Assembly: GCF_003367245.1 (NCBI RefSeq)
Contig: NZ_QRGR01000008.1
Location: 62,001 to 126,000 of the forward strand
Origin: Pontibacter diazotrophicus
Lineage (GTDB): Bacteria > Bacteroidota > Bacteroidia > Cytophagales > Hymenobacteraceae
DNA length: 64,000 bases
Direction: 5' to 3'
This document shows positions 17,901 through 25,392 of the stretch, piece after piece; the first letter of the stretch is position 1; every line of letters begins with the position of its first letter. Under the pieces are notes generated by a model. It was not told where the DNA came from. It saw only the letters and a list, made by a program, of their open reading frames with translations, and did not search any database. A program made the position numbers and the translations under genes.

Positions 17901-18806
17901 GGGGACTGGAGCCTGGCGCTGAGCGGTAACCTGCAGGGGCCGCAGTACCAACGGAACTTCTATGGCCTTGGAAATGAAACCGAGCAGACCTCTGACCTGG
18001 ACGACAGCTATTATCATGTCCGTTTTAAACGGCTGGCCTTAAATGCATCGCTTTACAAAGACCTCACTACTTTCCTGAAAGCAGGTATAGGCCCTACGTA
18101 TGATCGCTTTCAGGTGGTGACTCCGGACAATGGGGAGAACTTTCTGCTGAGCGAAGCGCGTGCGGGGAGGCTGGAGCCCGGCACTTACGATCCGGAGGGG
18201 GGAGATTTTAATGTGCAGCATTACGCAGGAGTCTCTGCATTCCTTCACCTGGATGTTATCGGGGCGGGCAGCAGTACAGATGCAAACCCGCGCATCGGCA
18301 TGCGTTTCTATAACCGCATCAGCTACCTGCACGAACTCAACGGAGAGCAGCTGAATTTCACTAATGTAAGTTCTGAGTTCAGGTTCTATATCAGCCCTAA
18401 CTTTCCGCTACAGCTTACATGGGCAGGAAGAGTGGGAGGGGCGCACAACTTCGGCGATTTCCGGTTTTACCAGGCCAATACGTTGGGGGGAACCTCTAAC
18501 CTGCGCGGTTACCGCCGCACGCGCTTTGCTGGCCGCAGCAGCCTGTATGCCAATGCCGAGGCGCGGATACAACTCTTTGACTTTAACCTGTACCTGACTC
18601 CCGGCAAACTGGGCGTGTTGGGTTTGTTTGATGCTGGCCGGGTTTATTATGACGGCGGTAGCAGAGGAGCTTTTTTCCGCAGCCTGCACACGGGGTATGG
18701 TGGTGGCCTTTGGGTGGATTTCCTTAACCGGACTGTGCTTACGCTCTCATATACGGTAGGGGAAGATGATAAACTCTTTATGCTAAACTATGGCTTCTTT
18801 TTTTAA
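14982..18806 (+). CDS. giant lipoprotein: metallophosphoesterase, kinase-like segment and outer-membrane barrel
   Basis: 1274 aa. A lipoprotein signal (GLTLSAC, Cys28) is followed by a calcineurin-like phosphoesterase with all signature blocks: FLIGDVG, FLGDNVYHNG, IPGNHDWNH, VVGHHPL and AAGHEHALEYF (residues about 60-335). Residues about 600-680 hold VRARLLDMLIGDWDRHEGQW followed by PEDRDMAFF, resembling the catalytic DRH loop and metal-binding Asp of FAM20/CotH/HipA-type kinase folds; this part is an inference. Residues about 900-1274 are a surface-antigen/Omp85-like beta-barrel (GNLQGPQYQRNFYGLGNE, GTSNLRGYRRTRFAG, GLFDAGRVYYDGG) ending in a C-terminal aromatic (FFF). Probably an outer-membrane enzyme. 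The next gene encodes another outer-membrane protein. Confidence 0.8.
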   Translation: MIQNLLKRQGLRFRLFWQVVLGLTLSACVSNKPYYSRDALDWEQSVPDPENKLLYTVFLIGDVGAPDLEGEPSLLLMRKQMEEAGARSATIFLGDNVYHNGLPEPGAYDREISEARLNAQLDILKGYAGEKYMIPGNHDWNHSGRGGIEYILREQRYVNEYLTDENIVVGGDFFVPGNGCPGPYEVKLSDDLVLIAIDSEWWLHPFDRPYGDNTHCGAATEVDFLVQLEDIIEKNSGSDILVVGHHPLMSRGAHGGFFSLKDHIFPLTMLRNWMYLPLPVIGSIYPFARKYGGILQDIPHPRYQAYIKGLMDIFTKYDNITYAAGHEHALEYFKPDEVPLIVSGSGCKVQYIKPGGNVTYVQKVKGFAKTLYYENGEVWVEYWVPDGDGATGHVTYRAPLYAKQPREAAPLVEDDTNYADSTITVAANRQYTASGLRKTLLGEHYRKEWAAPVEVPLLDMKNQFGGLTPYQKGGGKQTASLKVRNPDAKEYTLRTIDKNPTKALPEYLQETAARSLLQDQISAQHPYGALAVPPLSDAAGVYHTNPELVYIPNTPYLRQYIDEFGNTLALLEEDADENHEETASLGYAENLVGTEKVLDELEDDNDNEVDQLEYVRARLLDMLIGDWDRHEGQWRWVEEEKPDKGNLYTPVPEDRDMAFFKADGFLPWLATRQWGIRNVQHFGYDYTDIVGLNLSALTLDRTLTSRPVRQDWVRLAQDIKASVTDEVIEEAVNQWPDTIRALSGPEIVAKLKSRRDKLPQAAEAYYDFLVQYVDISGSDKHERFEVKRLNDEQVEVTGYKISKEGEVLEQIYNRTFFTNETKEIRIYGRDGEDEFEVTGDVNESIVVRIIGGGDEDEIVDRSSVRGLRKHTVVYDAEAGNEFVFSDETKDKTEEDPDNVTRYDRDNFKLPYLGPRLSVAYNVDDGLFLGPGLLWRTQKFRKSPYAAEHLLEANYAFLTRSFNIRYTGDVRQVLGDWSLALSGNLQGPQYQRNFYGLGNETEQTSDLDDSYYHVRFKRLALNASLYKDLTTFLKAGIGPTYDRFQVVTPDNGENFLLSEARAGRLEPGTYDPEGGDFNVQHYAGVSAFLHLDVIGAGSSTDANPRIGMRFYNRISYLHELNGEQLNFTNVSSEFRFYISPNFPLQLTWAGRVGGAHNFGDFRFYQANTLGGTSNLRGYRRTRFAGRSSLYANAEARIQLFDFNLYLTPGKLGVLGLFDAGRVYYDGGSRGAFFRSLHTGYGGGLWVDFLNRTVLTLSYTVGEDDKLFMLNYGFFF

Positions 18807-18897
18807 CACAAAGAAAGCAAATGAGTATAAGGGGAGAATAATAAACCTGTATGGCCTTTCTGCTATACAGCGGGCTATAACAGCTCAAGGATAAACT

Positions 18898-19941
18898 ATG
18901 ATAAAAACAAATTTACTTCTGTGTGTGGTGGTCCTCCTGTGCTTCTGGCAACAGGCGCAGGCGCAGCGAACCGAAAAAACGGAAGGCTTACAAGATGTTA
19001 TTGAATATGCCTCGCCCGGTGTAAGGAACATGGGCAAGCCCCGGGGCATTGTTATCGGTTATGAGCGCCTGCCGCAGTTTGATATAGAGTCCCGCTCTCC
19101 TGACCCTACTGTTGGCAACGGCAGCAACCGCGTCAGGCGGAATAACCTGTTTGATGTCAGAGCGCTGGCACCCATTCTTAACAAGCCGCAGACAAAATTG
19201 ATATTGGGTTTTGGGTACAATTTTGAGGAGTATAACTTCTCTAACCTTCCAGCGAACTACAGCCTTTATCAGAATCTGGAAGATAAAAACCTGAAGAGCA
19301 TTGGTCTGCAGCTGGCGTACCTGCACTCTCTTGATGAACGCCGCTTTTATCTTATCCGCGTGAAGGGGGAGTTAAACGGAGACTATACAAACGATAATGT
19401 TAACATCGTCGATTACCTTAAAACAACGGTAGACATAGCGTATGGCTGGAAACTGAATCCTGATCATTCCTGGGGTATTGGCGCGCAGCTTGGGTATACG
19501 TTTGGCCGCAGGCGGGTATTACCAGGTGTGCTTTATAACCGCACCTTTAATGATAAGTGGGGCGTAGAGTCTATCTTTCCGGCTAATCTACGCCTGCGGC
19601 ACAATGCAAACGAAAAAACACTCCTGTACGTGGGGTACAGGCTGGAAGGAGCCAGTTATAACCTGTATTTAAACGAACCGCCGCTCTCCCCGTTTGGCCA
19701 GGTGGAGTTGCGGCGCACGGATATAAAAGCTCTGGTGCGCATGGAGCGCGAGATTTATGACTTTCTGTGGTTTTCTGTGGAAGCAGGTTTCCGGCAGTAT
19801 TACCGTAACAGGATCTTTGATGAAATCGGTTCTACTAATGAGCTCATAGATAATGACCTGGCGGGAACGGGCTATATAGGCGTGGAGCTTTATGCAGTGC
19901 CTCCACGCAAATGGGTAGAAAAGAGTCGCAATAACAACTAA
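18898..19941 (+). CDS. outer-membrane beta-barrel protein, DUF6268-like
   Basis: 347 aa with a Sec signal (residues 1-22, ending AQAQ). The rest alternates polar and hydrophobic residues in strand-sized runs (TKLILGFGYNFEEYNF, SIGLQLAYLHSLDERR, LLYVGYRLEGASYNLYL, TGYIGVELYAV), as in small outer-membrane barrels of the DUF6268 type. It starts 91 bp after the phosphoesterase-barrel gene, so the two may be co-expressed. Function unknown. Confidence 0.7.
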   Translation: MIKTNLLLCVVVLLCFWQQAQAQRTEKTEGLQDVIEYASPGVRNMGKPRGIVIGYERLPQFDIESRSPDPTVGNGSNRVRRNNLFDVRALAPILNKPQTKLILGFGYNFEEYNFSNLPANYSLYQNLEDKNLKSIGLQLAYLHSLDERRFYLIRVKGELNGDYTNDNVNIVDYLKTTVDIAYGWKLNPDHSWGIGAQLGYTFGRRRVLPGVLYNRTFNDKWGVESIFPANLRLRHNANEKTLLYVGYRLEGASYNLYLNEPPLSPFGQVELRRTDIKALVRMEREIYDFLWFSVEAGFRQYYRNRIFDEIGSTNELIDNDLAGTGYIGVELYAVPPRKWVEKSRNNN

Positions 19942-19963
19942 TATTCCGGTAAGTCAGGCTTAA

Positions 19964-20010
19964 ACAAAAAGAGGGAGAAGTTCATACAGAGAACTTCTCC
20001 CTCTTTTTGT
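19964..20010. terminator. bidirectional terminator between convergent genes
   Basis: A perfect 19-bp stem (19964-19982 with 19992-20010; core GAGGGAGAAGTT) with a 9-nt loop. A-rich and T-rich outer ends allow termination in both directions, for the DUF6268-like gene and for ppk1. Confidence 0.85.
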
Positions 20011-20024
20011 TCGGCAACCCAGGT

Positions 20025-22127
20025 TTATTCTTCCTCCCGTATCGGGTTCATCCCCTCCGGTATCAAATCACGGAGGTAATCATAAGTTGCGTATTGCGAG
20101 CGCATGTTTGTCTGGTCGCCTTGCCCCAGATAGCTGTTGTCTACGGTTCTGGCTTTTATATCGTCGGCTAACTGCAGGTCAATGATATCACGCACCTGCT
20201 TCACAAGGTGCGGTTGCAGCAGCGGGAAAGCCACTTCCACCCGGCGGTTCAGGTTGCGGGTCATCCAGTCGGCAGACGCGACATAATATTCCTCATTGCC
20301 GTTGTTGTGGAAAATGTATACCCTCGCGTGCTCCAGGTAACGGTCCACGATGCTGCGCACTTCTATGTTTTCACTTACTCCCTCCACTCCCGGCATAAGG
20401 CAGCAGATGCCGCGCACAAGTAAATTCACTTTTACGCCAGCCTGGCTGGCAGTATATAGCTTCTTTATCATGCGCTCATCCTGCAGGGCGTTCATCTTTA
20501 GAATAAGGCGGGCGGGCAGGCCTTTTTTAGCATGCCTTATCTCCCGGTCTATCAGCTTTACAAAGCGCTCCCGCATGTTGAGCGGTGCCATGAGCAGGTG
20601 ATCGAACTTCTTATCCGGGCTTCGGTCTATAAAGAAGTTAAATACCTGCTCTACATCTTTGGTGAGGCGCTTATCAGCGGTAAATAAGCCATGGTCGGCG
20701 TAGATGGTAGAGGTATCTTCGTTGTAGTTGCCTGTGCTCAGGTAGGCATAATTTATCATTTTGCCACCTTCGTTTCTGGTTATCAGGCCAAGCTTGGAGT
20801 GCACTTTTAACTCTGGCACACCAAAAATGACGTTGGCACCCGCCTTCTGCAGTTTGCCGGCCCAGAAAATGTTCGATTCCTCATCAAAACGTGCTTTCAG
20901 CTCTACCACTACTGTTACCAGTTTGCCGTTTTTGGCTGCCTTGGCCAGGGCTTTGGCAATGGCTGATTTATCTGCTACCCGGTATAGCGTGGCGCTCATA
21001 GAAGTTACTTTCGGGTCTTCGGCGGCTTCGTTAAACAGGCGCAGCACATAATCAAAAGATTGGTAAGGATAGTGTACCAGGTAGTCCTGCTTTTGCATGG
21101 CGGCCAGCATACTAGGCTCCTGCTCCAGCTGGGGGTGCACCAGCGTAGGCTGTGGGGTATACTTCAGGTTGGGCAGGTTAAAATCCGGAAACTGGAAGAA
21201 ATCGCGGAAGTTATGGTACTTGCTGCCTTCTACAAGTTCATCTTCGGTAATACCGGTATGCGCCATCATCATGTCCAGCAAGTCATGGGGTGTTTCCGGG
21301 TCATAGAGCAGGCGTGCCGGATAGCCAGTTTCGCGCTTTTTCAGGCTTTTCCGGATCTTCGCCATCAAATTACCCGATACTTCCTCTTCTATATCCAACT
21401 CAGCATCCCGCGACACTTTCACCGCGTGAGAATCAAACTGCTGATATTTGTCAAAGATCCGCGGCAGGCAGAACCGGATGACATCATCCACGAACATCAC
21501 ATAGCGTTGCTCGTCTACGGTCGGCAGCTTTACAAAACGGCCGCCGTGTTTTTTAGTCGGTATTTCGAGCATGGCGTAGCGCTCTGGCTTCAGGCCCTCT
21601 CCCTGCGGTTCCCACATCTTTACGCCCAGATACACTGTCTGATCTTTAAGAAAGAGATGTGTTTCTGTTTCATCCAGTATAATGGGCTGCAGCAATGGCA
21701 GCACTGTCTCCTGGAAATAGCTTTTCACCCATTCCTGCTGCTCCGGGTTCAGTTCATGCTCTGTGAGCAGGTTGATGTTGTGCGCGCGCAGGTCTGCCAG
21801 TATGCCTTCACGGAATACATGCCCAAACTCCTCCTGCTGGCGTTTAACCTCACTTATCACCTGGTCAAAAATTTCAGAGGGGTCTGTATTCAGTTTCTTG
21901 CGGGTTTTTTCTTTCAGTTTAATGAGGCGCTTGAGCGTAGCTACCCGCACCTTAAAGTACTCATCTAAATTAGCTGAGAAAATGGCCATAAACTTGATGC
22001 GCTCCAGCAGAGGTACATTTTTGTCTTTAGCCTCCTGCAAAACTCTGTAGTTAAACGCAAGCCAGCTCAGCTCTCTGTTTATCATGGGGTAATCAGGGGT
22101 AGCCTGTTCCTCTTTCTCTTTTTCCAT
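20025..22127 (-). CDS. ppk1: polyphosphate kinase 1
   Basis: 700 aa, full length for PPK1. The N-terminal domain starts INRELSWLAFNYRVLQEA, and the family block FSANLDEYFKVRVA lies near residue 50. The two phospholipase-D-like catalytic domains carry the autophosphorylated His in ELKVHSKLGL and the second conserved His in RYLEHARVYIF, with DRRV-type and SADWMTRNLNRRVE blocks nearby. It reversibly polymerises the gamma phosphate of ATP into polyphosphate in the cytoplasm. It lies downstream of sixA on the same strand, separated by a 170-bp gap that holds a repeat element. Confidence 0.95.
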   Translation of the reverse strand: MEKEKEEQATPDYPMINRELSWLAFNYRVLQEAKDKNVPLLERIKFMAIFSANLDEYFKVRVATLKRLIKLKEKTRKKLNTDPSEIFDQVISEVKRQQEEFGHVFREGILADLRAHNINLLTEHELNPEQQEWVKSYFQETVLPLLQPIILDETETHLFLKDQTVYLGVKMWEPQGEGLKPERYAMLEIPTKKHGGRFVKLPTVDEQRYVMFVDDVIRFCLPRIFDKYQQFDSHAVKVSRDAELDIEEEVSGNLMAKIRKSLKKRETGYPARLLYDPETPHDLLDMMMAHTGITEDELVEGSKYHNFRDFFQFPDFNLPNLKYTPQPTLVHPQLEQEPSMLAAMQKQDYLVHYPYQSFDYVLRLFNEAAEDPKVTSMSATLYRVADKSAIAKALAKAAKNGKLVTVVVELKARFDEESNIFWAGKLQKAGANVIFGVPELKVHSKLGLITRNEGGKMINYAYLSTGNYNEDTSTIYADHGLFTADKRLTKDVEQVFNFFIDRSPDKKFDHLLMAPLNMRERFVKLIDREIRHAKKGLPARLILKMNALQDERMIKKLYTASQAGVKVNLLVRGICCLMPGVEGVSENIEVRSIVDRYLEHARVYIFHNNGNEEYYVASADWMTRNLNRRVEVAFPLLQPHLVKQVRDIIDLQLADDIKARTVDNSYLGQGDQTNMRSQYATYDYLRDLIPEGMNPIREEE

Positions 22128-22205
22128 ATGGGTGGTTGTCTTCTCTAAGCTTGTAGTAAAGCTACTACGGGTTAATGTACTAGTTGGAAGGGAATTAATG
22201 CGTTA

Positions 22206-22296
22206 GATCCTGTTTATGTCTTGTGTTTGAAAACGAGTTCTGTCAGAACCTGAAGTTACTCATCTTCAGCTCAAAGTATAAAATTAAAACCTGCGC
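22206..22296. repeat. MITE-like element, internally deleted copy D
   Basis: 91 bp. The left end GATCCTGTTTA is joined to the right half of copy A (AAAACGAG, TGTCAGAACCT, TATAAAATT, TGCGC). It is flanked on both sides by TTA (22203-22205 and 22297-22299). The right-hand TTA is, on the other strand, the TAA stop codon of sixA, so the element abuts the coding sequence. Confidence 0.7.
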
Positions 22297-22791
22297 TTAC
22301 TTATAGTTCTTCGGGAAGTCGTAGAAGAGCATTGTTGCGTTGTCTCTGCTGATATCGTACCAGCTTTCGCAGTTAAATTCTAGTGCCACCACACCTGCTG
22401 TTGGCAGGCTGGCAACGTGCTCTGGTGTCAGCATGTTCGCAAAGTCGGTGATAGCCTCGTTGTGGCCCACCAGCAGGAGGTGTTCTACTTCGGCGGGTGC
22501 TTCCTGCACCACCTCCAGCAGGTCCTTCTTGCCGGCGCCATACACCCGCTCGTCCAACACAATATCGTCAGCGTCGTAGCCCATTTCCTTGCCTGCAAGG
22601 GTGGCTGTGGTGAGTGCCCTAACGGCAGGGCTGGAGATTATCAGGTCAGGCTGGATGCCACGGGCTGCCAGTTCCTGCCCCATGAGCGGGGCGTCACTGC
22701 GGCCGCGCTTGTTCAGGGGGCGGTCGTGGTCGCTGAGTTCTTCGAACTTCCAGCTCGATTTAGCGTGCCTCAGAATATATAATGTTTTCAT
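22297..22791 (-). CDS. sixA: SixA-type histidine phosphatase
   Basis: 164 aa. The N-terminus MKTLYILRHAKSSW holds the RHG-type catalytic motif (RHA with phosphorylated His9). LNKRGRSDAP follows, then SSPAVRALTTA, and the second catalytic His in LLVGHNEAITDF. Small branch-2 histidine phosphatases of this type act on phosphohistidine proteins or small phosphoesters. Pairing with ppk1 downstream on the same strand suggests a link to phosphate metabolism. Its stop codon coincides with the flank of a repeat element. Confidence 0.9.
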   Translation of the reverse strand: MKTLYILRHAKSSWKFEELSDHDRPLNKRGRSDAPLMGQELAARGIQPDLIISSPAVRALTTATLAGKEMGYDADDIVLDERVYGAGKKDLLEVVQEAPAEVEHLLLVGHNEAITDFANMLTPEHVASLPTAGVVALEFNCESWYDISRDNATMLFYDFPKNYK

Positions 22792-23281
22792 ATCGATTCT
22801 ATTGTTTTTTGCCGTTGCAGTGCCAGAAAAGCAACAACTACGGCATTGCTAAGTACTGTAACTATACGTAAATGGTTGTACGGCGTGGAGCAGTAGTGTT
22901 GCCTAAAACGACTGTTGTGCAGCGTTGTGGGAACCTAAATATATTAGGGGCCTTTGTTTTTTATGTAGCCTCGTTATCTTATTTTGCTAACTTGCTAAGA
23001 TGCCTGCTTTTATACTTTCAAGCAATAGATGAGCAGGACTTGCAACCAAAGAAAAACGTATAGGAAATGAGCAGGGTGACCCGTGTCAAAAGGAGGCTTT
23101 GGCTTGTTGTTTGCTCTTCCTGATTCATGCTGAGCTACATCTGAGCATAAGTTGCCTGATGCTCAGATGTAGCCATAGCCGGAGAGGAAAGGCAGGGCCA
23201 AATAAATCTGTTCAAATAATCTCCTGCGAGAGTAAGAGGAGTAAAGTTCTTTAAGTATAATTCACCCCAATATAAATACAC
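22792..23281. other. 490-bp gap between sixA and the endonuclease-like gene
   Basis: Apart from the hairpin at 23134-23173, I see no gene or RNA. A 63-codon open frame around 22872 has no recognisable features. It is the upstream region of two divergent genes, so their promoters must lie here, but no TAnnTTTG match was found. Confidence 0.5.
23134..23173. repeat. perfect 15-bp inverted repeat
   Basis: GCTACATCTGAGCAT (23134-23148) and its exact complement (23159-23173) enclose a 10-nt loop. No T-run follows, so it is unlikely to be a simple terminator. It lies 108 bp upstream of the endonuclease-like gene and may be an operator or an RNA structure. Confidence 0.6.
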
Positions 23282-24049
23282 GTGGAAACCGAATTCGTTT
23301 TACCAATTGATGCGGCAAAGTTCAGGTCAACCAGCGACGCCTGGAATGAGCTGATGCTGGGAGAACCCTGGTCAGTAGGACATCTTACGACGCTAATCGA
23401 ACTGAAAACCTTTAAATCGAAAGAGGAGTGGGAGGCATTTTATTACCAAAGCGGAGAGGAAAGAGAACGCCTGCTTTCAAGGTGGGACGCACCCACGCAA
23501 GCCATGTTACAGAATGAGTTGCTTATAAGAACAGACAAGGACTTTGTTCACGGTTTGAGCTGGAATCTTAAAAACCTAAATACCCAGTTCGGCAGAACAC
23601 GGGAACGGCTTTACCAGAAAGGGGAAATACTTTACAGCGCTGTTCATAATAACGGATGTGGCCTGTCTGTAGAGGAGTGCTTTGAATGCGTGCGCTTCCG
23701 GGTGGTATGCGAAACCTGGAATAGGGTGGTTGAGCGGGAAAGGAACACTATAAAGACGCTGCAGGCCATGTTTCCGCATACTGTGTTTCAGGAAGTGCCT
23801 GGTGAGGTGTATCATACCTATGCCATCGATTATGAAGCCTATGTAGATGGCAAACTGCGCTATGCGCTTCAGGTAAAGCCAGAGTCTTATACAGACAATA
23901 CAACGTATCTTACGAATGCACGCCAGGCAAACAGCCGTAAGAATCAGTTGTACGTCGCACGGTTTGGAGCCCCTGTCTATGAAATTATTTCAGATAACGA
24001 AGGGAATATACTTCACACAGACGTGCTTAAAAACCTGGAACAGGTTTAA
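23282..24049 (+). CDS. putative restriction endonuclease, MjaI-like
   Basis: 255 aa read from a GTG start at 23282; no nearby ATG gives a better N-terminus. The block PWSVGHLTTLIE near residue 28 and the C-terminal IDYEAYVDGKLRYALQVKP (about 190-208), followed by NSRKNQLYVARFGAPVYEI, resemble MjaI-type endonucleases, where D...(Q/E)xK forms the PD-(D/E)XK active site. A middle segment has three clustered Cys (CGLSVEECFECVRF). No DNA methyltransferase is adjacent, so it is either an orphan or has lost its partner. No signal peptide. Alternative: another PD-(D/E)XK nuclease. A strong terminator follows. Confidence 0.6.
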   Translation: METEFVLPIDAAKFRSTSDAWNELMLGEPWSVGHLTTLIELKTFKSKEEWEAFYYQSGEERERLLSRWDAPTQAMLQNELLIRTDKDFVHGLSWNLKNLNTQFGRTRERLYQKGEILYSAVHNNGCGLSVEECFECVRFRVVCETWNRVVERERNTIKTLQAMFPHTVFQEVPGEVYHTYAIDYEAYVDGKLRYALQVKPESYTDNTTYLTNARQANSRKNQLYVARFGAPVYEIISDNEGNILHTDVLKNLEQV

Positions 24050-24106
24050 AGGTATAACTGCCCTTGCTGAAGCGCATGCCTTCTGGTGAATTCAATTACG
24101 GCGTAA

Positions 24107-24150
24107 GCATAAAAGAAAGGAAGCCTGAGAAGGCTTCCTTTCTTTTATGC
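24107..24150. terminator. bidirectional terminator between convergent genes
   Basis: A perfect 19-bp stem (24107-24125 with 24132-24150; core AAAGAAAGGAAGCC) and 6-nt loop TGAGAA between the endonuclease-like gene and hflX. The A/T-rich outer half serves both directions. Confidence 0.85.
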
Positions 24151-24201
24151 AGCATTTGGTATACTACGAGCCAGTTTTATACATACACAGGCAAGCAAGG
24201 C

Positions 24202-25389
24202 TTATACGTTGTTAGGGTAGCGCTGGAAATGGATTTCTGCTACCCTGCTTTGCAGCTCGTCGCGCAGCGCATCGATGTTGATTTTGTTTGTAGCCGATAC
24301 AAAAAGGGCAGGGGCATGCACTCTTGCCATATAGGTGGCCTTTAAATCTTCGATAGACGGACGTACCTCGGCTCCTTCTGCTTCTAATTCCTCTTCGCGC
24401 TGTTGCAGGTACTGATCTACTTTATTAAATACCAGCAGCACCGGTTTCTCTGCCGCATTGATATCCTTCAGTGTCTCGTTCACCACCGCAATGTGATCTT
24501 CGAAAGACGGGTGCGACACATCCACCACATGCACCAGCAGGTCAGCCTCCCGTATCTCATCCAGGGTAGATTTAAAAGATTCAATCAGCTTAGTCGGGAG
24601 CTTGCGGATAAAACCTACCGTGTCAGAAAGCAGGAAAGGGATGTTATCAAATACTACCTTTCGCACAGTGGCATCTACGGTTGCAAACAACTTGTTTTCC
24701 GCAAACACCTCTGACTTGGAGAGCAGGTTCATCAGCGTGGATTTGCCCACGTTGGTGTAACCTACCAGCGCTACGCGCACAATGCCTGAACGGGCTTTGC
24801 GCTGCTCAAAGTTCTGTTTCTCAAATTTTTTCAGGCGCTCCCGCAGCAAGGCTATCTTGTCGCGCACAATACGGCGGTCAGTTTCAATCTCCGTTTCACC
24901 CGGTCCTTTCATACCAATACCACCTTTCTGCTTTGAAAGGTGCGTCCAGAGGTTGGTGAGGCGGGGAAGCAGGTACTGGTACTGTGCCATCTCTACCTGT
25001 GCGTGCGCCTGAGCGCTCTTGGCCCGCAGCGCGAAAATATCCAGTATAAGTAAGCTGCGGTCTACAATCTTTACCTGCAGTTCGCGCTCTATGTTGCGTA
25101 CCTGCGAGGCACTCAGGTCATCATCGAAGATAACCATGTCCACCTCATTCTCCGTGATGTAGGCTTTTATTTCGTTCAGTTTCCCGCTGCCCACAAACGT
25201 GCGGATGTCGGGTTTGTCCAGCTTCTGGACAAAGCGTTTTAAAGTTACGGCTCCAGCTGTTTCCGTTAAAAAGGCAAGCTCATCGAGGTACTCGTTGGTT
25301 TGCGCATCGGTTTGGCGATAGTTTGGTACGGCCACCAGCACAGCAGTTTCCTGCGGTTTGGCGGTTTCGTAGAAGTTCTTTTTACTCAT
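24202..25389 (-). CDS. hflX: ribosome-associated GTPase HflX
   Basis: 395 aa. The N-terminal HflX domain (FVGSGKLNEIKAYI, VDRSLLILDIFALRAKSAQA) is followed by the linker GGIGMKGPGETEIETDRR and the G domain: P-loop GYTNVGKSTLMN, switch II DTVGFIRKLP and NKVD. The family splits stalled 70S ribosomes under stress. It starts 3 bp after the stop of the SirB-cytochrome gene, so the two form an operon with the cytochrome gene first. Confidence 0.95.
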   Translation of the reverse strand: MSKKNFYETAKPQETAVLVAVPNYRQTDAQTNEYLDELAFLTETAGAVTLKRFVQKLDKPDIRTFVGSGKLNEIKAYITENEVDMVIFDDDLSASQVRNIERELQVKIVDRSLLILDIFALRAKSAQAHAQVEMAQYQYLLPRLTNLWTHLSKQKGGIGMKGPGETEIETDRRIVRDKIALLRERLKKFEKQNFEQRKARSGIVRVALVGYTNVGKSTLMNLLSKSEVFAENKLFATVDATVRKVVFDNIPFLLSDTVGFIRKLPTKLIESFKSTLDEIREADLLVHVVDVSHPSFEDHIAVVNETLKDINAAEKPVLLVFNKVDQYLQQREEELEAEGAEVRPSIEDLKATYMARVHAPALFVSATNKINIDALRDELQSRVAEIHFQRYPNNV

Positions 25390-25392
25390 TAA

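Noticed and set aside
21060..21968. 302-codon frame opposite ppk1
   Set aside because: Shadow of ppk1, which has all family motifs.
22872..23063. 63-codon frame between sixA and the endonuclease-like gene
   Set aside because: No signal peptide with a sensible mature part, no family match, no neighbour support; probably chance.
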